Positions 11,701 to 22,810 of a DNA stretch of 64,000 nt are shown piece after piece (position 1 is the stretch's first letter; each line of letters begins with the position of its first letter). Below the pieces are notes generated by a model that searched no databases, was not told where the DNA came from, and was given only the letters and a program-made list of their open reading frames with translations. A program made the translations under genes and the position numbers. Source of the stretch: Hormiphora californensis (lineage: Eukaryota; Ctenophora; Tentaculata; Cydippida; Pleurobrachiidae); contig CM035359.1 of assembly GCA_020137815.1 (NCBI GenBank), positions 544,243 to 608,242 of the forward strand, written 5' to 3'.

Positions 11701-14121
11701 AAGTAGGCTTTGATATCTTTTAGAGGTCGGTGGGCAATGAATGATTCAACTTCAACTCGAAACGCTCTTGGTTTAACCTTTTCTTCAACCTTTTGTTTAC
11801 CTCGGGCAAGTTCGAACCGTAAAATGTCTCCTTCTTTCAAAGTAGGAAGATAGCATTGGCCATCAAAAGCAACAGTGTCATCAAAAACAACATCTTTGTT
11901 TTCGAGAAATCTATCTGGAAGTTTTTGAAATGGACGGATGTACTGCGTTTGGCGCTGAAGGGCACCCAAATGCCATTTCCCTACTTTTCCTCTCAAAATC
12001 TGCTTCCGGCTATGTTGAGTGATTAGCATCTGAAACAAACAGATATTATCTGAAAATCGTAAAATTTATTTAACCATAGCTGTAAATTGTAATCAGTAAT
12101 ACTGTTTCTCTTTTTTGACCATTTGGCATTTCATCAAAATCAATGAATACTATTTTGCTTACCACGGAGCAAATATCAGTCTCTGAGATTCCAGCATCTA
12201 AATCAAAACTTTCCTCATCAAATGACTGACTTTGTTGCATGAGAACCTCCTCATACAATGTCTTATAGTGATTCACCTGAGTGCCAGTTAGGAGATAAGA
12301 GAGAGTCCCAAATTTCCAATAGATTGTCCTATGGATAGAGAAATAGCCACGTGGAGGCGGAAAAAAGTCCTACATTTTTGGATGACGATTAAAGAGAGTT
12401 CTGACCTGGTTCTCTGCAGACTTTAGATTCTTTTCAATATCGGGTATCTCTTCTACCTATGAAACATGAAAACTGTTTAATCCACCCGGCACCCAACCTT
12501 ATAAATTTTAATATAGAATTTTCATTTTACACACGTGTTGTTAAAGTAATCATTACAACTAACCTTTCTCCTTTTTACGTTTACGTTTACGTTTTCATTT
12601 TCAAGCTCAGATACTCGTTTTCTCGATTTGCCCAGCTCATTATCCAATGCTGCACTCTCAGCGACACTTTTGGCCAATTCTTCACTCTAAATTATTTGTT
12701 TAAACTGGGATTAAGAGTTTTACGATTCAAACAATGCAATTTATCACGCATGGTTACCTTGATTTTATATTTTCTAATCTGATCCTTGAGCAGTGCATTT
12801 CGTTCTACCAAATTCTTAACCTGTTGTAGGAAACCAATCAAGTAACTTCTAACATTTCAATACCGTACAGGTGTTCACAAGTAGGTACATTACTAGCATT
12901 TCATGTTCACACATTATCTATTTTTTCCCTGCCCGGGTGAATGCCCGAAGGGCATTCACCCGGGATGATGTTTTTAGCATGCACGTGCTAAAAAGATCAT
13001 TCAGGGTTTAGAAATCAGCAGATCGTGGAGTTAACTAAATGTCCGTCCGTCCGTCCACCGTTACGCATAGTAACAAAGTCTGTTCCTTCATAAAACTTTC
13101 AGCTCACACTTTGTTGATACAACAAAGGAAATGACTAAAACGCATTGTGGCGTGCAATTACTCACTCATAACACTTCCTACGTTCACCTGAAATCACTTT
13201 GGGTACCCTACAGCCGTACCATGACGTGGTAGCAAGTCTTCTAAGCATGAAACTATTATCACACAATAATACCCAGTGGCACAGAAATACAAATCTCCCA
13301 ATCCGGTTTAGACCGGCAGAATTGTAAAACCGGCAGTGAACCAAAACGCTTTCCCCCAAAATTTTCCAATTGAATGATTCCGGAATGCCTCTTACAACTT
13401 TATGTAAGCGGTGACACCTTATAAATTGAGTTTTTAGGGCTAAAAACGCACAATCAAAAAAACCGGCAGAAACCGGCAGAATATCTGGTAAATATTGGCA
13501 ATATTTTCGATTTTTCCGGCAGAAACCGGCAGAATTAGGAAATCGGTATTTTGGCATTTCCGGCAGAATTGAAAGCTTGTGCCACTGGGCAATAATAAGT
13601 GACTGGATGAGCTAAGATGAGGGTAATATAAAGTTGAAGCACTTGGTAACCAACTAGGGTCTCCTAAGTAACTGTCTTGGTTATCATAGCAATTGCCTTG
13701 GTTACCATAGCAACTGCTTTGAATACCATAGCAACCACCCTGGATACCATAGCAAATAACATCGTATCAGCCAAAAATTGCTCTTTGAGTGCAAAATTCA
13801 TCGGGAAATCCAGTTTTGAAGCTTAGTCATCAATTTTACACCCATCTGGGGCAGGGAAACACCGCATTATGAATACATAATGCAATAATTCTTCTAATAC
13901 AAATTATCTAGTTTAATACCTGGATATTAAGTACTGTAACTTCATCGATTTTGTCTTTGAAAGCACGTGAGGGCCGAGAATCCTGGTAAATAGAAGGGTG
14001 TTGGAAGTAGTTACAGAAAGATTATATATTTTCTGACAGTGGTTACTAAGCAATGTTTTCAATTCAAATACAACCACTGACAAAGGTTATTAGAAAGTGC
14101 GGATTTTTAACTTACATTCAT
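5727..14121 (-). CDS. Gene B: coiled coil + CSD-like + ZNFX1-type SF1 helicase + NF-X1 zinc fingers + PARP-like domain (three frame breaks)
   Basis: Exons are 14116-14121 (ATG AAT), 13920-13982, 12758-12820, 12564-12686, 12406-12456, 12163-12276 and a giant last exon 5727-12029 ending at a stop. The last exon holds, in order: a beta-rich domain (N-K-D-V, Y-L-P-T-L-K, K-P-R-A); Walker A QGPPGTGKT near 10480-10510; an insertion with a 21-bp repeat (9726-10040); K-N-H-A-L-D; motif II E-E-C-A-E near 8600; GDHRQLRP near 8530; DEYQGDE near 7930; and AQSRAKRG near 7840. Cys/His clusters of NF-X1 type follow at about 7600-6960. A PARP-like C-terminus at about 6040-5750 shows F-H-A-T, G-D-G-C-Y-F-S-E-Y and K-P-V-Y-V-L. 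The family is known for RNA binding and antiviral RNA surveillance. The frame shifts near 11410, 10055 and 7270, where homology continues in another frame. Sequencing indels or early decay are both possible. Confidence 0.85.
9726..10045 (-). repeat. In-frame 21-bp minisatellite inside the gene B helicase
   Basis: About a dozen tandem 21-base units of the GGCTCTGTTTCAGGAGGGGG type on the plus strand. On the minus strand in the helicase frame each unit reads a seven-residue Pro-rich repeat, P-P-P-P-E-T-E or P-P-P-H-G-T-D/E. The array lies between helicase motifs I and Ia, in an acidic, Arg-rich and Ser-rich insertion that gene C lacks. A one-base frame offset occurs at its upstream edge, near 10055. 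Confidence 0.85.
12932..13017. repeat. Dispersed palindromic repeat, copy 2
   Basis: Second copy of the 1890-1978 repeat: CCCGGGTGAATGCCCG, GGGCATTCACCCGGG, then TTTTTAGCATGCACGTGCTA and GATCAT...GTTTAGAAATC. It is in a gene B intron that does not correspond in position to the gene A copy, so it is dispersed and not inherited with the gene duplication. Confidence 0.6.
13272..13589. mobile_element. 318-bp hAT-like MITE with 8-bp target duplication
   Basis: The ends are CCCAGTGGCACA and TGTGCCACTGGG, flanked by a perfect 8-bp duplication CAATAATA (13264-13271 and 13590-13597). The interior carries repeated AACCGGCAGAA motifs in subterminal positions. CAGTG termini with 8-bp duplications are typical of hAT elements. 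It is in the first long intron of gene B and has ends like the element at 63106-63796. Confidence 0.8.
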
Positions 14122-14329
14122 TTTGCAGTTCCATATCCATTTTTCCAGTTAAGGCAGGTTGTATTAAAATATGTACATTGATGCTTAAAATTTAAAGGTT
14201 TATTGGATATAGAAGAAAACTTCGGTCAAATGAAAACAACGGACGCATTTAGTTAAATCAATCAATATTTTAAAACATGAAAAAATAATATACAGAACAA
14301 GAGTAAATAATTTAAGTAAAAATTCATGC

Positions 14330-17300
14330 TTAAAAAATTGTGGGCGCTGTGGGTGGATTATCAATGAACCACAGCACAAATACAGGTTTAAAAAGATTCA
14401 CATCTTCCAGAACGAGCTGTTCACAAAACCCGGCCTCATCAGGTTTCACTCGTTTGTACTTCCCTCAATCAACAACAGCTTAAAAATTAACATGCATTCC
14501 TGGCCCATACTTCAAACTGAATTCAGGGTATTCTGAGAAGTAACAACCGTCCCCATACGCCCTGCCATGGACAATCTTCTTCGCTGGATCCAGATTTTCC
14601 CGAATGATATTAGGAATGTTGTTGGGAGCGGTGGCGTGATAAGCGAAAATCTCATACGGTTCATCGCGTTGCTTCCTGTCTGTGCCTGATACATTGCCTC
14701 CAGCCTCCTGTTGTGAATAATGCCTACAGTGCTTTATTTCACATGAGTTTCTTTGAGTGGCAGGTCTCTTGGAGCAATCACCAGTATAGGACGCGATGGC
14801 CTTTCCGATTAGTTCTACTTTTGGATCCCTGACATTTCTCAAATCCAAACCAGCTAAACGGAATCGTGACTCTCCCTCCTGGAAATCCTCCAGAAGAGCA
14901 GTATCCATGTGAGGTGTGGACTTGCGAGGGCTCAAAACCACCTTTACCAGGTACTTGATGTGGATTAGAGACCGATCGAAAACTCGATACCGTGCTGGTT
15001 CTCCCAATTTTGATGTCAAAATGGAATCCTTTTCGTTGGACTTCATGAAGTTCAGGACCTTTCTGGTAGCCCCGTCAGCCCCACCAGGGACGGTTATTTC
15101 GCTGGCAGGGATCATGTCTCCGATTAGGAAAGTCACCAATTAACTAAGGTTTGCTCTCCATCACCTGGGACATCACTGTCAAGAGCGTTCTTGGAGAAAT
15201 CGATGAAGATACCACTTCCAAAGTCTGCAAGAGGGTTCATCAAGCTAGTCAGATCATCAAAATCTTGTGGACCAAGAGGAAACTTGAAGGATTTTGAACA
15301 ACTCCTCTTGCAGGAAACCGTTTGATTTGTTTGCTGCAGCGTCCCAAAACTCCTCCGAATTCTTGGGACACTTCACGCTGTAAATCTCCTTGATGGAAGA
15401 AACTACAAATTTGCAACCATGATGAAAATATCCATGGACCTTATTCTCCAAATCACGACGATACGGATCAGGAACTGGTACAAACGAAACAGGAATTCCC
15501 CTCGCTCTCCTGCCTGAATCCTAGCCTTCTCATACTCCCGTTGGGCCACCGCTTTCTGCTTCTGGACAACCTTCTTGTACTCCAAAATACACAACTCACA
15601 CTCCTTCAATAAACAAGACTCATAACAAACACCCCTGCAAGGGTGTCCACAGTCAGGGTCGTTTTGCAGTACACGGGTGAGTACATTTCTCTGGATGAGA
15701 GCAGACTCTGCTCTGGGGATGACCGCAGTGTGTGCTCACATACTTCATCTGGAATTTACACTCAACTTTCCGAGGTGGTGGTCTCCCACAGATCTTCTTG
15801 ATAGGTGCAATGTGTCCACAGGATGGAATCTGGAAGGAAACCCGGGCTGTGCATTCATTATAATTGTGGGTGTGAGGTTCACCACACAGCCGGGTACAGG
15901 GGTGACTATCGGCACACTGGAACCTCTCACTACACACCTTATCACAGATAATGGCATGCGGTGCCTTCTCCCACAGATAACACATGGCCACCATTTCATG
16001 ACCACACTTCACGTTAGGTTTCGTTATCTTCTCCTTGCAGTCTAGTGTCTCCTCCTCCTGATGACAAAGAACTGTGCTGCTGTGGCCGCATGTTACAAAG
16101 GTGTGTTTGATCTTAGCCGGACAATAATCGTGGTTGTGACGGGGTGTACAGAGCTTCTTACACCGATGTTCTTCTATCTCACATTTGTACAGCTCCTTGC
16201 AGGGTACCTTACACCAGGTTCCCTCGTTTTTGGAGTAGTATGTGATTCGGGTTTCGTCAGATGAGTTAGATCTGACCCCCGGACCAGGGAGAACCTCAAC
16301 TGAATTCTGGGGATGGTGCGAACAGCAGATAGGGAACTTTTCGTTGATCAGATTTTCTGCTGCCAACTTGGTGATGACAGGAACCCAGGTGGAATTGTTG
16401 TTGAAACAGTGAGCATTTCCGACAAAGTACAGACCTCGCTTAGCTCGGGACTGGGCGACACACCTCCTCTCCATTTCTTTCATGAATCCAATGTTGTTGT
16501 CCGGGTTTGACCGAGTGAGAGAGATGATGATATAGTTGTTTTCGTCCCCCTGATACTCATCAATAGATCGAATTTGAACTGTGGGAGTGTCAGGCTCTGT
16601 GGGATACTCTCCCTTGAACGTCGCCCTGACGATTTGAACCTGTCCCAGGTACCCGCAGATGATCGTGATCTCCTCAGGAGGAATTCCACTGCTAATCAGG
16701 TAGAGAGCCAGAGACACCACCATCCCTGCTTCACTCTCGTTCCTTACAGTCCTCTCTCTTACCTCTGGGTAGGTGTGAGTCCACCAGAATACATGATTTA
16801 GCTACACAAGGGAGGGCAGGATTTAGAGTCTCCAGATCAGGGAAATCTTTGTAGTCAGGGTAAATGTCGAGAAGGAGTTTAGAGAATTCAGGTCTCATTC
16901 GACCCTGTCGTTGGAGGGTTTTGAAGGGGAATTTGAGCAGGATGAGGCGCTCCATCATGGAGATGTGAAGGTTGTAGTCTCGTTTCAGGTTATAGTTGTC
17001 TAACTGAAGGCCTGAGCTGCTGGTGATCTCCAATCATTATCAGTCTTTCCACACTTTTTGTCAAAATTCCAACCAAACAGGGCTCCATAATCTCAGCACA
17101 CTCTTCAATGATAACAATTTTAGGGTTCAGCTTCTGCAGAAGACCAAGCTGGATTGAAGCTCCAACGATTGTAGCGCCGACAATTCTCTGTTGCCGGAGG
17201 AGTCTCAACTTATTTTCATTGTCCACATTGAGTTTCTCCGTTTGTCGAATGTTGAACGTCTCCAAGATTCTCTTCATCTGCTCGACAACGTCCTCAACCC

Positions 17301-20300
17301 CAGTCACTAAGAGCAGGTGAAAATGTAGGAGTACCGGTTAACTTCTGCCATGTTGTACAAATTAGAAACCTTCAACAGCGACCTCTTGAGAGGACAACTC
17401 CTGGTAAAATCAGCAGCTGTAAACTCGAAACTGCTTCGAAGTAGTTTTCTGTTTCGCCAGGTTTGTCAGATGTTCTGTCATGTTCTTCCTGGCGGCCTGA
17501 AACATTCCCTCTTCATCAAACACTGATGTACGCTGCATCAACTGTTCACTGATGTAATCATCGTCCACTTCATCAACCTTGTCCATCTCCTGGTCCATGT
17601 AGGGGTTAGAACTTGATGCTGCTTGTTTGGAATCCTCCACATCCTGCTCAACATCTTCTGGAGTTAGGAACCCAGAACCCTGGTCAATCAGCCCAACAAG
17701 CTCCTTTAGTCGCTCCTTGTTAGGCAGCCATTTGTTGAATTTGTGGATGAACTCTGCCGCAAGCATGTCTTGCTTATCATCACTAGCCGGTTTGAAAACG
17801 TCATCCGAAAAAGATGCCAGTCGTGTGGTGAACTCTTCTAGAAACTCTGGTTTTTTGGCCCACTCTCGATAACACCTGATTCGGTCAGAGTTCTTAGCAA
17901 AGGCAGTTTCGACAAAGGTTTTCAGTTGGTTGGAAGTGATCCGCTTACAGAAGGTAACGACATTGAAAACACTTCTCTCAGAAAACTCGCTCAACAATTC
18001 CTTGAACTCTTTAAACAGAATCTCCACTTCTTTAATCAGATAATGAATGGGCTTCCGTTTGAAATCTGCCTCCTTCAACTTTGTCCTCATGATACATTCC
18101 GCTAACTCTGGTTCCTTCGACTGTCCTCCCATACGCACCATGTACTCCTTCGGGCAGAACTTGAGGCAATGCTTTAGAAACTCGTCCAGTGCATGGTTTT
18201 TGTAGGTTACAACAAAGATTGGAGGTTCCCGAAGGACGGTGTTCTTGGGTTGGCGATCTGGGACGACACCCTCGTTGTTGCAGTTGAGGAGGAAGAACAA
18301 CTCGGCCAACTTGGCTCCAACAAAGGTCTTTCCAGTTCCTGGTGGACCCTGAATGATGGCCAGAGGGGTCACCAGGGCATGGTCAAAAGCGGCTCTCTGG
18401 GACTCTTCTAAGTCTTCGTACCCGATTCGGTCTAAAATTTCCTCAGGAACGTCAACTTCAAACTCTGTCTCGTCTTTTCCGAAGACAATCTCATCACACA
18501 AATTAAAAGTGTCCAGTGTGGATGATCTCAGACTTTCTAAAAGATGTCTGAACGAAATGAAGTAAGTTGGACTCTCAGCCATCACGATTCGTCCTGAGTT
18601 TGTCATTAGACTCAGTGCGGAGTCGACTATATCCTGATCACTAGAGAACGACACTAACTCCACCCCAATAACCGGCCCTTTCTGGAGTTTCTCCCAATCT
18701 CTATCTACCACAGTAAACCATATCGCATCACTAAAGTCGCCAGTAGCAGAGGCACAAAGCAGATTTCCGAACATCAGTTTCCTAGATTTGTTCCAGTCGT
18801 TGACAGGCTGATCAGGTCTAAAACTCAGGTAGAACGTCAACCTACTGTGATCATTCAGACACTCCACAAAGGTGACATTGTAATAGACGCTCATGTCTCT
18901 GGGGTCGAGGTGCCGTGAGGTGTCAAGAGAGTTACAATTCAAATCCAAAGTGAGGTCATTAATACCCTTCTGGATGCTGGAAAAGCACTCGACACGGAGG
19001 AGCCGATAGTTAATGTTGAGATACTGATCCACACTGTCGTATGGCTTTCCAAGGACAATTGATTTGAGGTAGGGGACTTTCTCCAGAGGGCACCCGAACA
19101 TCTCTTGGATGCAAGGAATAGGGGTCAGCTCCTGCCACTTTTCCAAATCCACAAACCCTGCTATCTTTATTATCATCCGATGTAGAAACTCTGACTCAAC
19201 TGTTGAGTTGTTTTTGACGATATCTCCCAGGGATTTGAGACAATCTTTGATCTTGGATTTGTCACAATCAATCATCGCCTCGATCTGCCAAATACTGGCC
19301 CTATTCCGGTCTCTCAGGTCCTCTATCTCTCCGACAAGGTTCATTTTCAATAGCAAGTTCACAATTTTCAGCTTCTGAGTCCTGTGGGCAGACATGAAAT
19401 TTGAGATTCTCATAAGAAAGGCATACAATAACCGAGAGTATGTATCTTTCTGTTTCTGCTTCTCGGGAACAGTTTTAGCCTCAAGAAGATAGTCCCACAA
19501 GGCGTTACATGTCATGATAGCATTCATAGTTTCAGAACGGGTCCCCTTATCTATTGCATTCTCAGCAACGAATTCGAAGTAGACTGAGAGTTGCTGGAGA
19601 GACCGCTTGGCGAGGTACATGTCTACTTTACTTTTGAAAGCTTTTGGAGCCATCCTACCATCAGCACTGGACTCCTTCTTACTCGGTTTTGAAAACAACT
19701 GAAACTTCATTCTGTCATCTTTGAGTACTGGAAGGAGGTATTTTCTTCCATCCAACGATTCCTCCAAAATAAGAACATCCTTGTTGGTGTATACGTTGTA
19801 ATCGATGGGAGTGAGAGGTTTAGAATATGTTCCATTGTTCATCATAACTCCGTAGACCCAATTACTGTCGTCAGGTGGAGGCCGGACCTTGCTTCCACTC
19901 GTAACGGCCTGAAACACTTGGGAATATCAACTGAACATGTGATTAGAATTAAAATTATGTAAGTTATGTAAGAAACAGGGATGGTACCCGTAAATCTTGA
20001 TCTTGCTACCAGTTACTGGTGGGGGTGAGGTGGGACAACTTACAATGTTCTGAAGTTGTTGTGGAGTCAGGGCACCATCGAGATCCAGGTCAGGATCGTA
20101 TCCATCCCAGTCATCAATAATCTCCTCTGTCACAACCACTTCAACATTTTCCTCTCGTTGCTTCTCTAGTTCCGTAACTTCTTTACGAGCTTCTTTGTAC
20201 CGAGTCTTGTAGTCGTCAACTTTTAGCGACATGCGCCTCAACTGGGGAGAAAATAGATAAAGGGAAATTTTGGATTGGAGCTGATTATTACTCGAGATAC

Positions 20301-20582
20301 AATAATATTCTAAAGGAGTATAAAACAAGGTCGTTTGGGAAAACAATGAAATCTAAAAGTGGTGCATACCTTGATTTCCAGTTCCTTGACTCGGTCGACA
20401 CCATTCCGGACCAAAGAGTACTCCACAGTTTCCCTCGATTTGGAGGACCGAGATGGCCGTTCGTCCTGTATACTATCATCTTCAGAGTCTGTAATACATT
20501 TTAGTAGTTATTTTGAAGGTCATTCTTTAATTTGATAGAATCCAACTTCCAAGTGCATCAATTACGTACCATCCCAGGACAT
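14330..20582 (-). pseudogene. Gene C: ZNFX1-like helicase/zinc finger/PARP paralogue with many frame breaks in its 3' half
   Basis: Exons are 20570-20582 (ATG TCC TGG GAT G), 20370-20488, 20044-20241 and 14330-19908. The segment from 19908 down to about 17425 is one clean frame: CSD-like region, conserved pre-helicase region, Walker A QGPPGTGKT near 18340, and K-N-H-A-L-D. Below that, homology to gene B continues unbroken but the frame changes near 17425, 17325, 17010, 16795, 15655, 15475, 15290, 15138, 14505 and 14465. Pieces include E-E-C-A-E and GDHQQLRP (about 17100-17020), DEYQGDE and AQSRAKRG (about 16560-16430), Cys/His zinc fingers (16200-15660), and the PARP-like end with Y-H-A-T, G-D-G-C-Y-F-S and K-P-V-F-V-L. 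All breaks are small indels. It is either a pseudogene whose 5' half is still intact or a patch of poor consensus. Remote in-frame stops make a full protein impossible as written. Confidence 0.8.
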
Positions 20583-20799
20583 CGAGCGCTGTTTTCCAGT
20601 TTTGTCGTTTTTGAAAAATTTTGCGAGCCGAAAAAAACTTGAAATTTTTTTCAGCTCCATTTTAAAAATGTTAATGCGCGGCGTTCAATCGAATGAGCGC
20701 GGCGTGTAATTTGCGCGTCACTTTTTACGCGCGCGTTTAATCTCGTATCACATGTCATTCTATTATCATGTCATTGTATCACATGTCTTGGTCTCACGT

Positions 20800-21490
20800 T
20801 TTTTCGTCTCACACTTCTTTGTTTCACGCTTCTTTGTCTCACGTTTCTTTGTCTCACGTTTCTTTGTCTCACGTTTCTTTGTCTCACATTTTTTTGTCTC
20901 ATATTTATTTCTCTCATGTTTCTTCGTCTCACGTTTCTTCGTCTCAAATGTCTTTGTCTCACGCTTCTTTGTCTCACATTTCTTTGTCTCACGTTTTTTT
21001 GTCTCACGTTTCTTGATCTCACATTTCTTTGTTTCAAATGTCTTTGTCTCACGTTTCTTTGTCTGACATTTCTTTTTCTCAAGTTTTTTGTCTCAAATGT
21101 CTTTGTCTCACGTTTCTTTGTCTTACGTTTCTTTGTCTCACGTTTCTTTGTCTCACATTTCTTTGTCTCACATTTCTTTTTCTCTAGTTTTTTGTCTCAA
21201 ATGTCTTCGTCCCAAATGTCTTTGTCTCACGCTTCTTTGTCTCACGTTTCTTTGTCTCACGTTTCTTTGTCGCACGCTTCTTTGTCTCACGTTTCTTTGT
21301 CTCACGTTTCTTTGTCTCACATTTCTTTGTCTCACATTTCTTTTTCTCACGTCTTTGTCTCACGTTTCTTTGTCTCACGTTTCTTTGTCTCACATTTCTT
21401 TTTCTCACGTTTTTTGTCTAAAATGTCTTTGTCTCATATGTCTTTTTCTCACGTTTTTTGTCTCACATGTCTTTCTCTCACATACCATTC
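20800..21490. repeat. 15-bp minisatellite (TTTCTTTGTCTCACG)n
   Basis: Around 40 units of TTTCTTTGTCTCACG and close variants, with some 16-base units. Long open frames on both strands (V-S-R-F-F or R-Q-R-N-V repeats) are artefacts of a repeat length divisible by three. It ends directly beside the palindromic element at 21510. Confidence 0.9.
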
Positions 21491-21509
21491 CTCTCTACCC
21501 ATCACTTAA

Positions 21510-22810
21510 GGGTACACCTGGCGTTTTTCATCATCGAGTGCCCAACCAAATGACTTCACCAGGGTTTAGGCCATACAAAATGGACCTCAAATATGCAATT
21601 TTAGCCCTAAATTCGAATTCATATTTTTGCTACAGCCTATTTTCAAAGTGGCGTTTTTTCAATTTTTGTTGGAATTTTTAACCTCAGGACCACTTTTTTT
21701 GAGATAGAAACATTAAATTCTTGGAATTTGAAGAGAATATAAAGGTGAATAAGCCCAAAGAAGGATTTTTGAAATGGAGCTTATTTCTGGCCATGAGAAC
21801 GGTTTACTTTTTTGCTTCTTTGACACGCTGGCTGAGAATGTTCCCATGCTTCATTAGAGATGAAAATCTGGAAATAGTTGCTCAAAACGATCATCTATGT
21901 GGCCCAAAAATTTTGGAACTTTCCCGCCAAAGATGTGGTGTACAGAGCTTATTTTGTGAAACCCGTCTTTTTGAAAAAGAGGGAAATTCCCTGTATCTCA
22001 AAAACGGATGATCGTAGAGACCTGTGACCAAGCTTAATCGATTCAGAAGGTCCGATTTTGGGGGGGTCTTCTGAGAGACATTTTGCTCCTACTCCAACCG
22101 TTTTTGCTGCAATTGCGAAAAAGGTATCAGCAAGTAAGGGGAAATCAGCCCGAAGCAGGCTACTGGAATAGGGTTGTTCCCCCTTTTCATAGAATTGGTT
22201 TTTTGCAATAACAGCAAAAACGGTTGGAGTAGGAGCAAAATGTCTCTCAGAAGACCCCCCAAAATCGGACCTTCTGAATCGATTAAGCTTGGTCGCAGGT
22301 CTCTACGATCATCCGTTTTTGAGATACAGGGAATTTCCCTCTTTTTCAAAAAGACGGGTTTCACAAAACAAGCTCTGTACACCACATCTTTGGCGGGAAA
22401 GTTCCAAAATTTTTGGGCCACATAGATGATCGTTTTGAGCAACTATTTCCAGATTTTCATCTCTAATGAAGCATGGGAACATTCTCAGCCAGCGTGTCAA
22501 AGAAGCAAAAAAGTAAACCGTTCTCATGGCCAGAAATAAGCTCCATTTCAAAAATCCTTCTTTGGGCTTATTCACCTTTATATTCTCTTCAAATTCCAAG
22601 AATTTAATGTTTCTATCTCAAAAAAAGTGGTCCTGAGGTTAAAAATTCCAACAAAAATTGAAAAAACGCCACTTTGAAAATAGGCTGTAGCAAAAATATG
22701 AATTCGACTTTAGGGCTAAAATTGCATATTTGAGGTCCATTTTGTATGACCTAAACCCTGGTGAAGTCATTTGGTTGGGCACTCGATGATGAAAAACGCC
22801 AGGTGTACCC
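21510..22810. mobile_element. 1.30-kb palindromic element with TTAA duplications, copy 1
   Basis: Left end GGGTACACCTGGCG, right end CGCCAGGTGTACCC, flanked on both sides by TTAA (21506-21509 and 22811-22814). Arms of about 600 bases are nearly identical inverted copies around a unique centre of roughly 90 bases (about 22115-22205). The 96-residue open frame present once on each strand is the same arm read twice and is not supported as a gene. TTAA targeting is the hallmark of piggyBac-type transposases. A second copy is at 45966-47269. Confidence 0.85.

Noticed and set aside
20752-21681. V-S-R-F-F / R-Q-R-N-V repeat ORFs
   Set aside because: 15-bp minisatellite artefact present on both strands.
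21721-22599. 96-codon ORF found on both strands (also at 46335-46901)
   Set aside because: It is the same palindrome arm read twice; there is no recognisable domain, and it breaks between copies.
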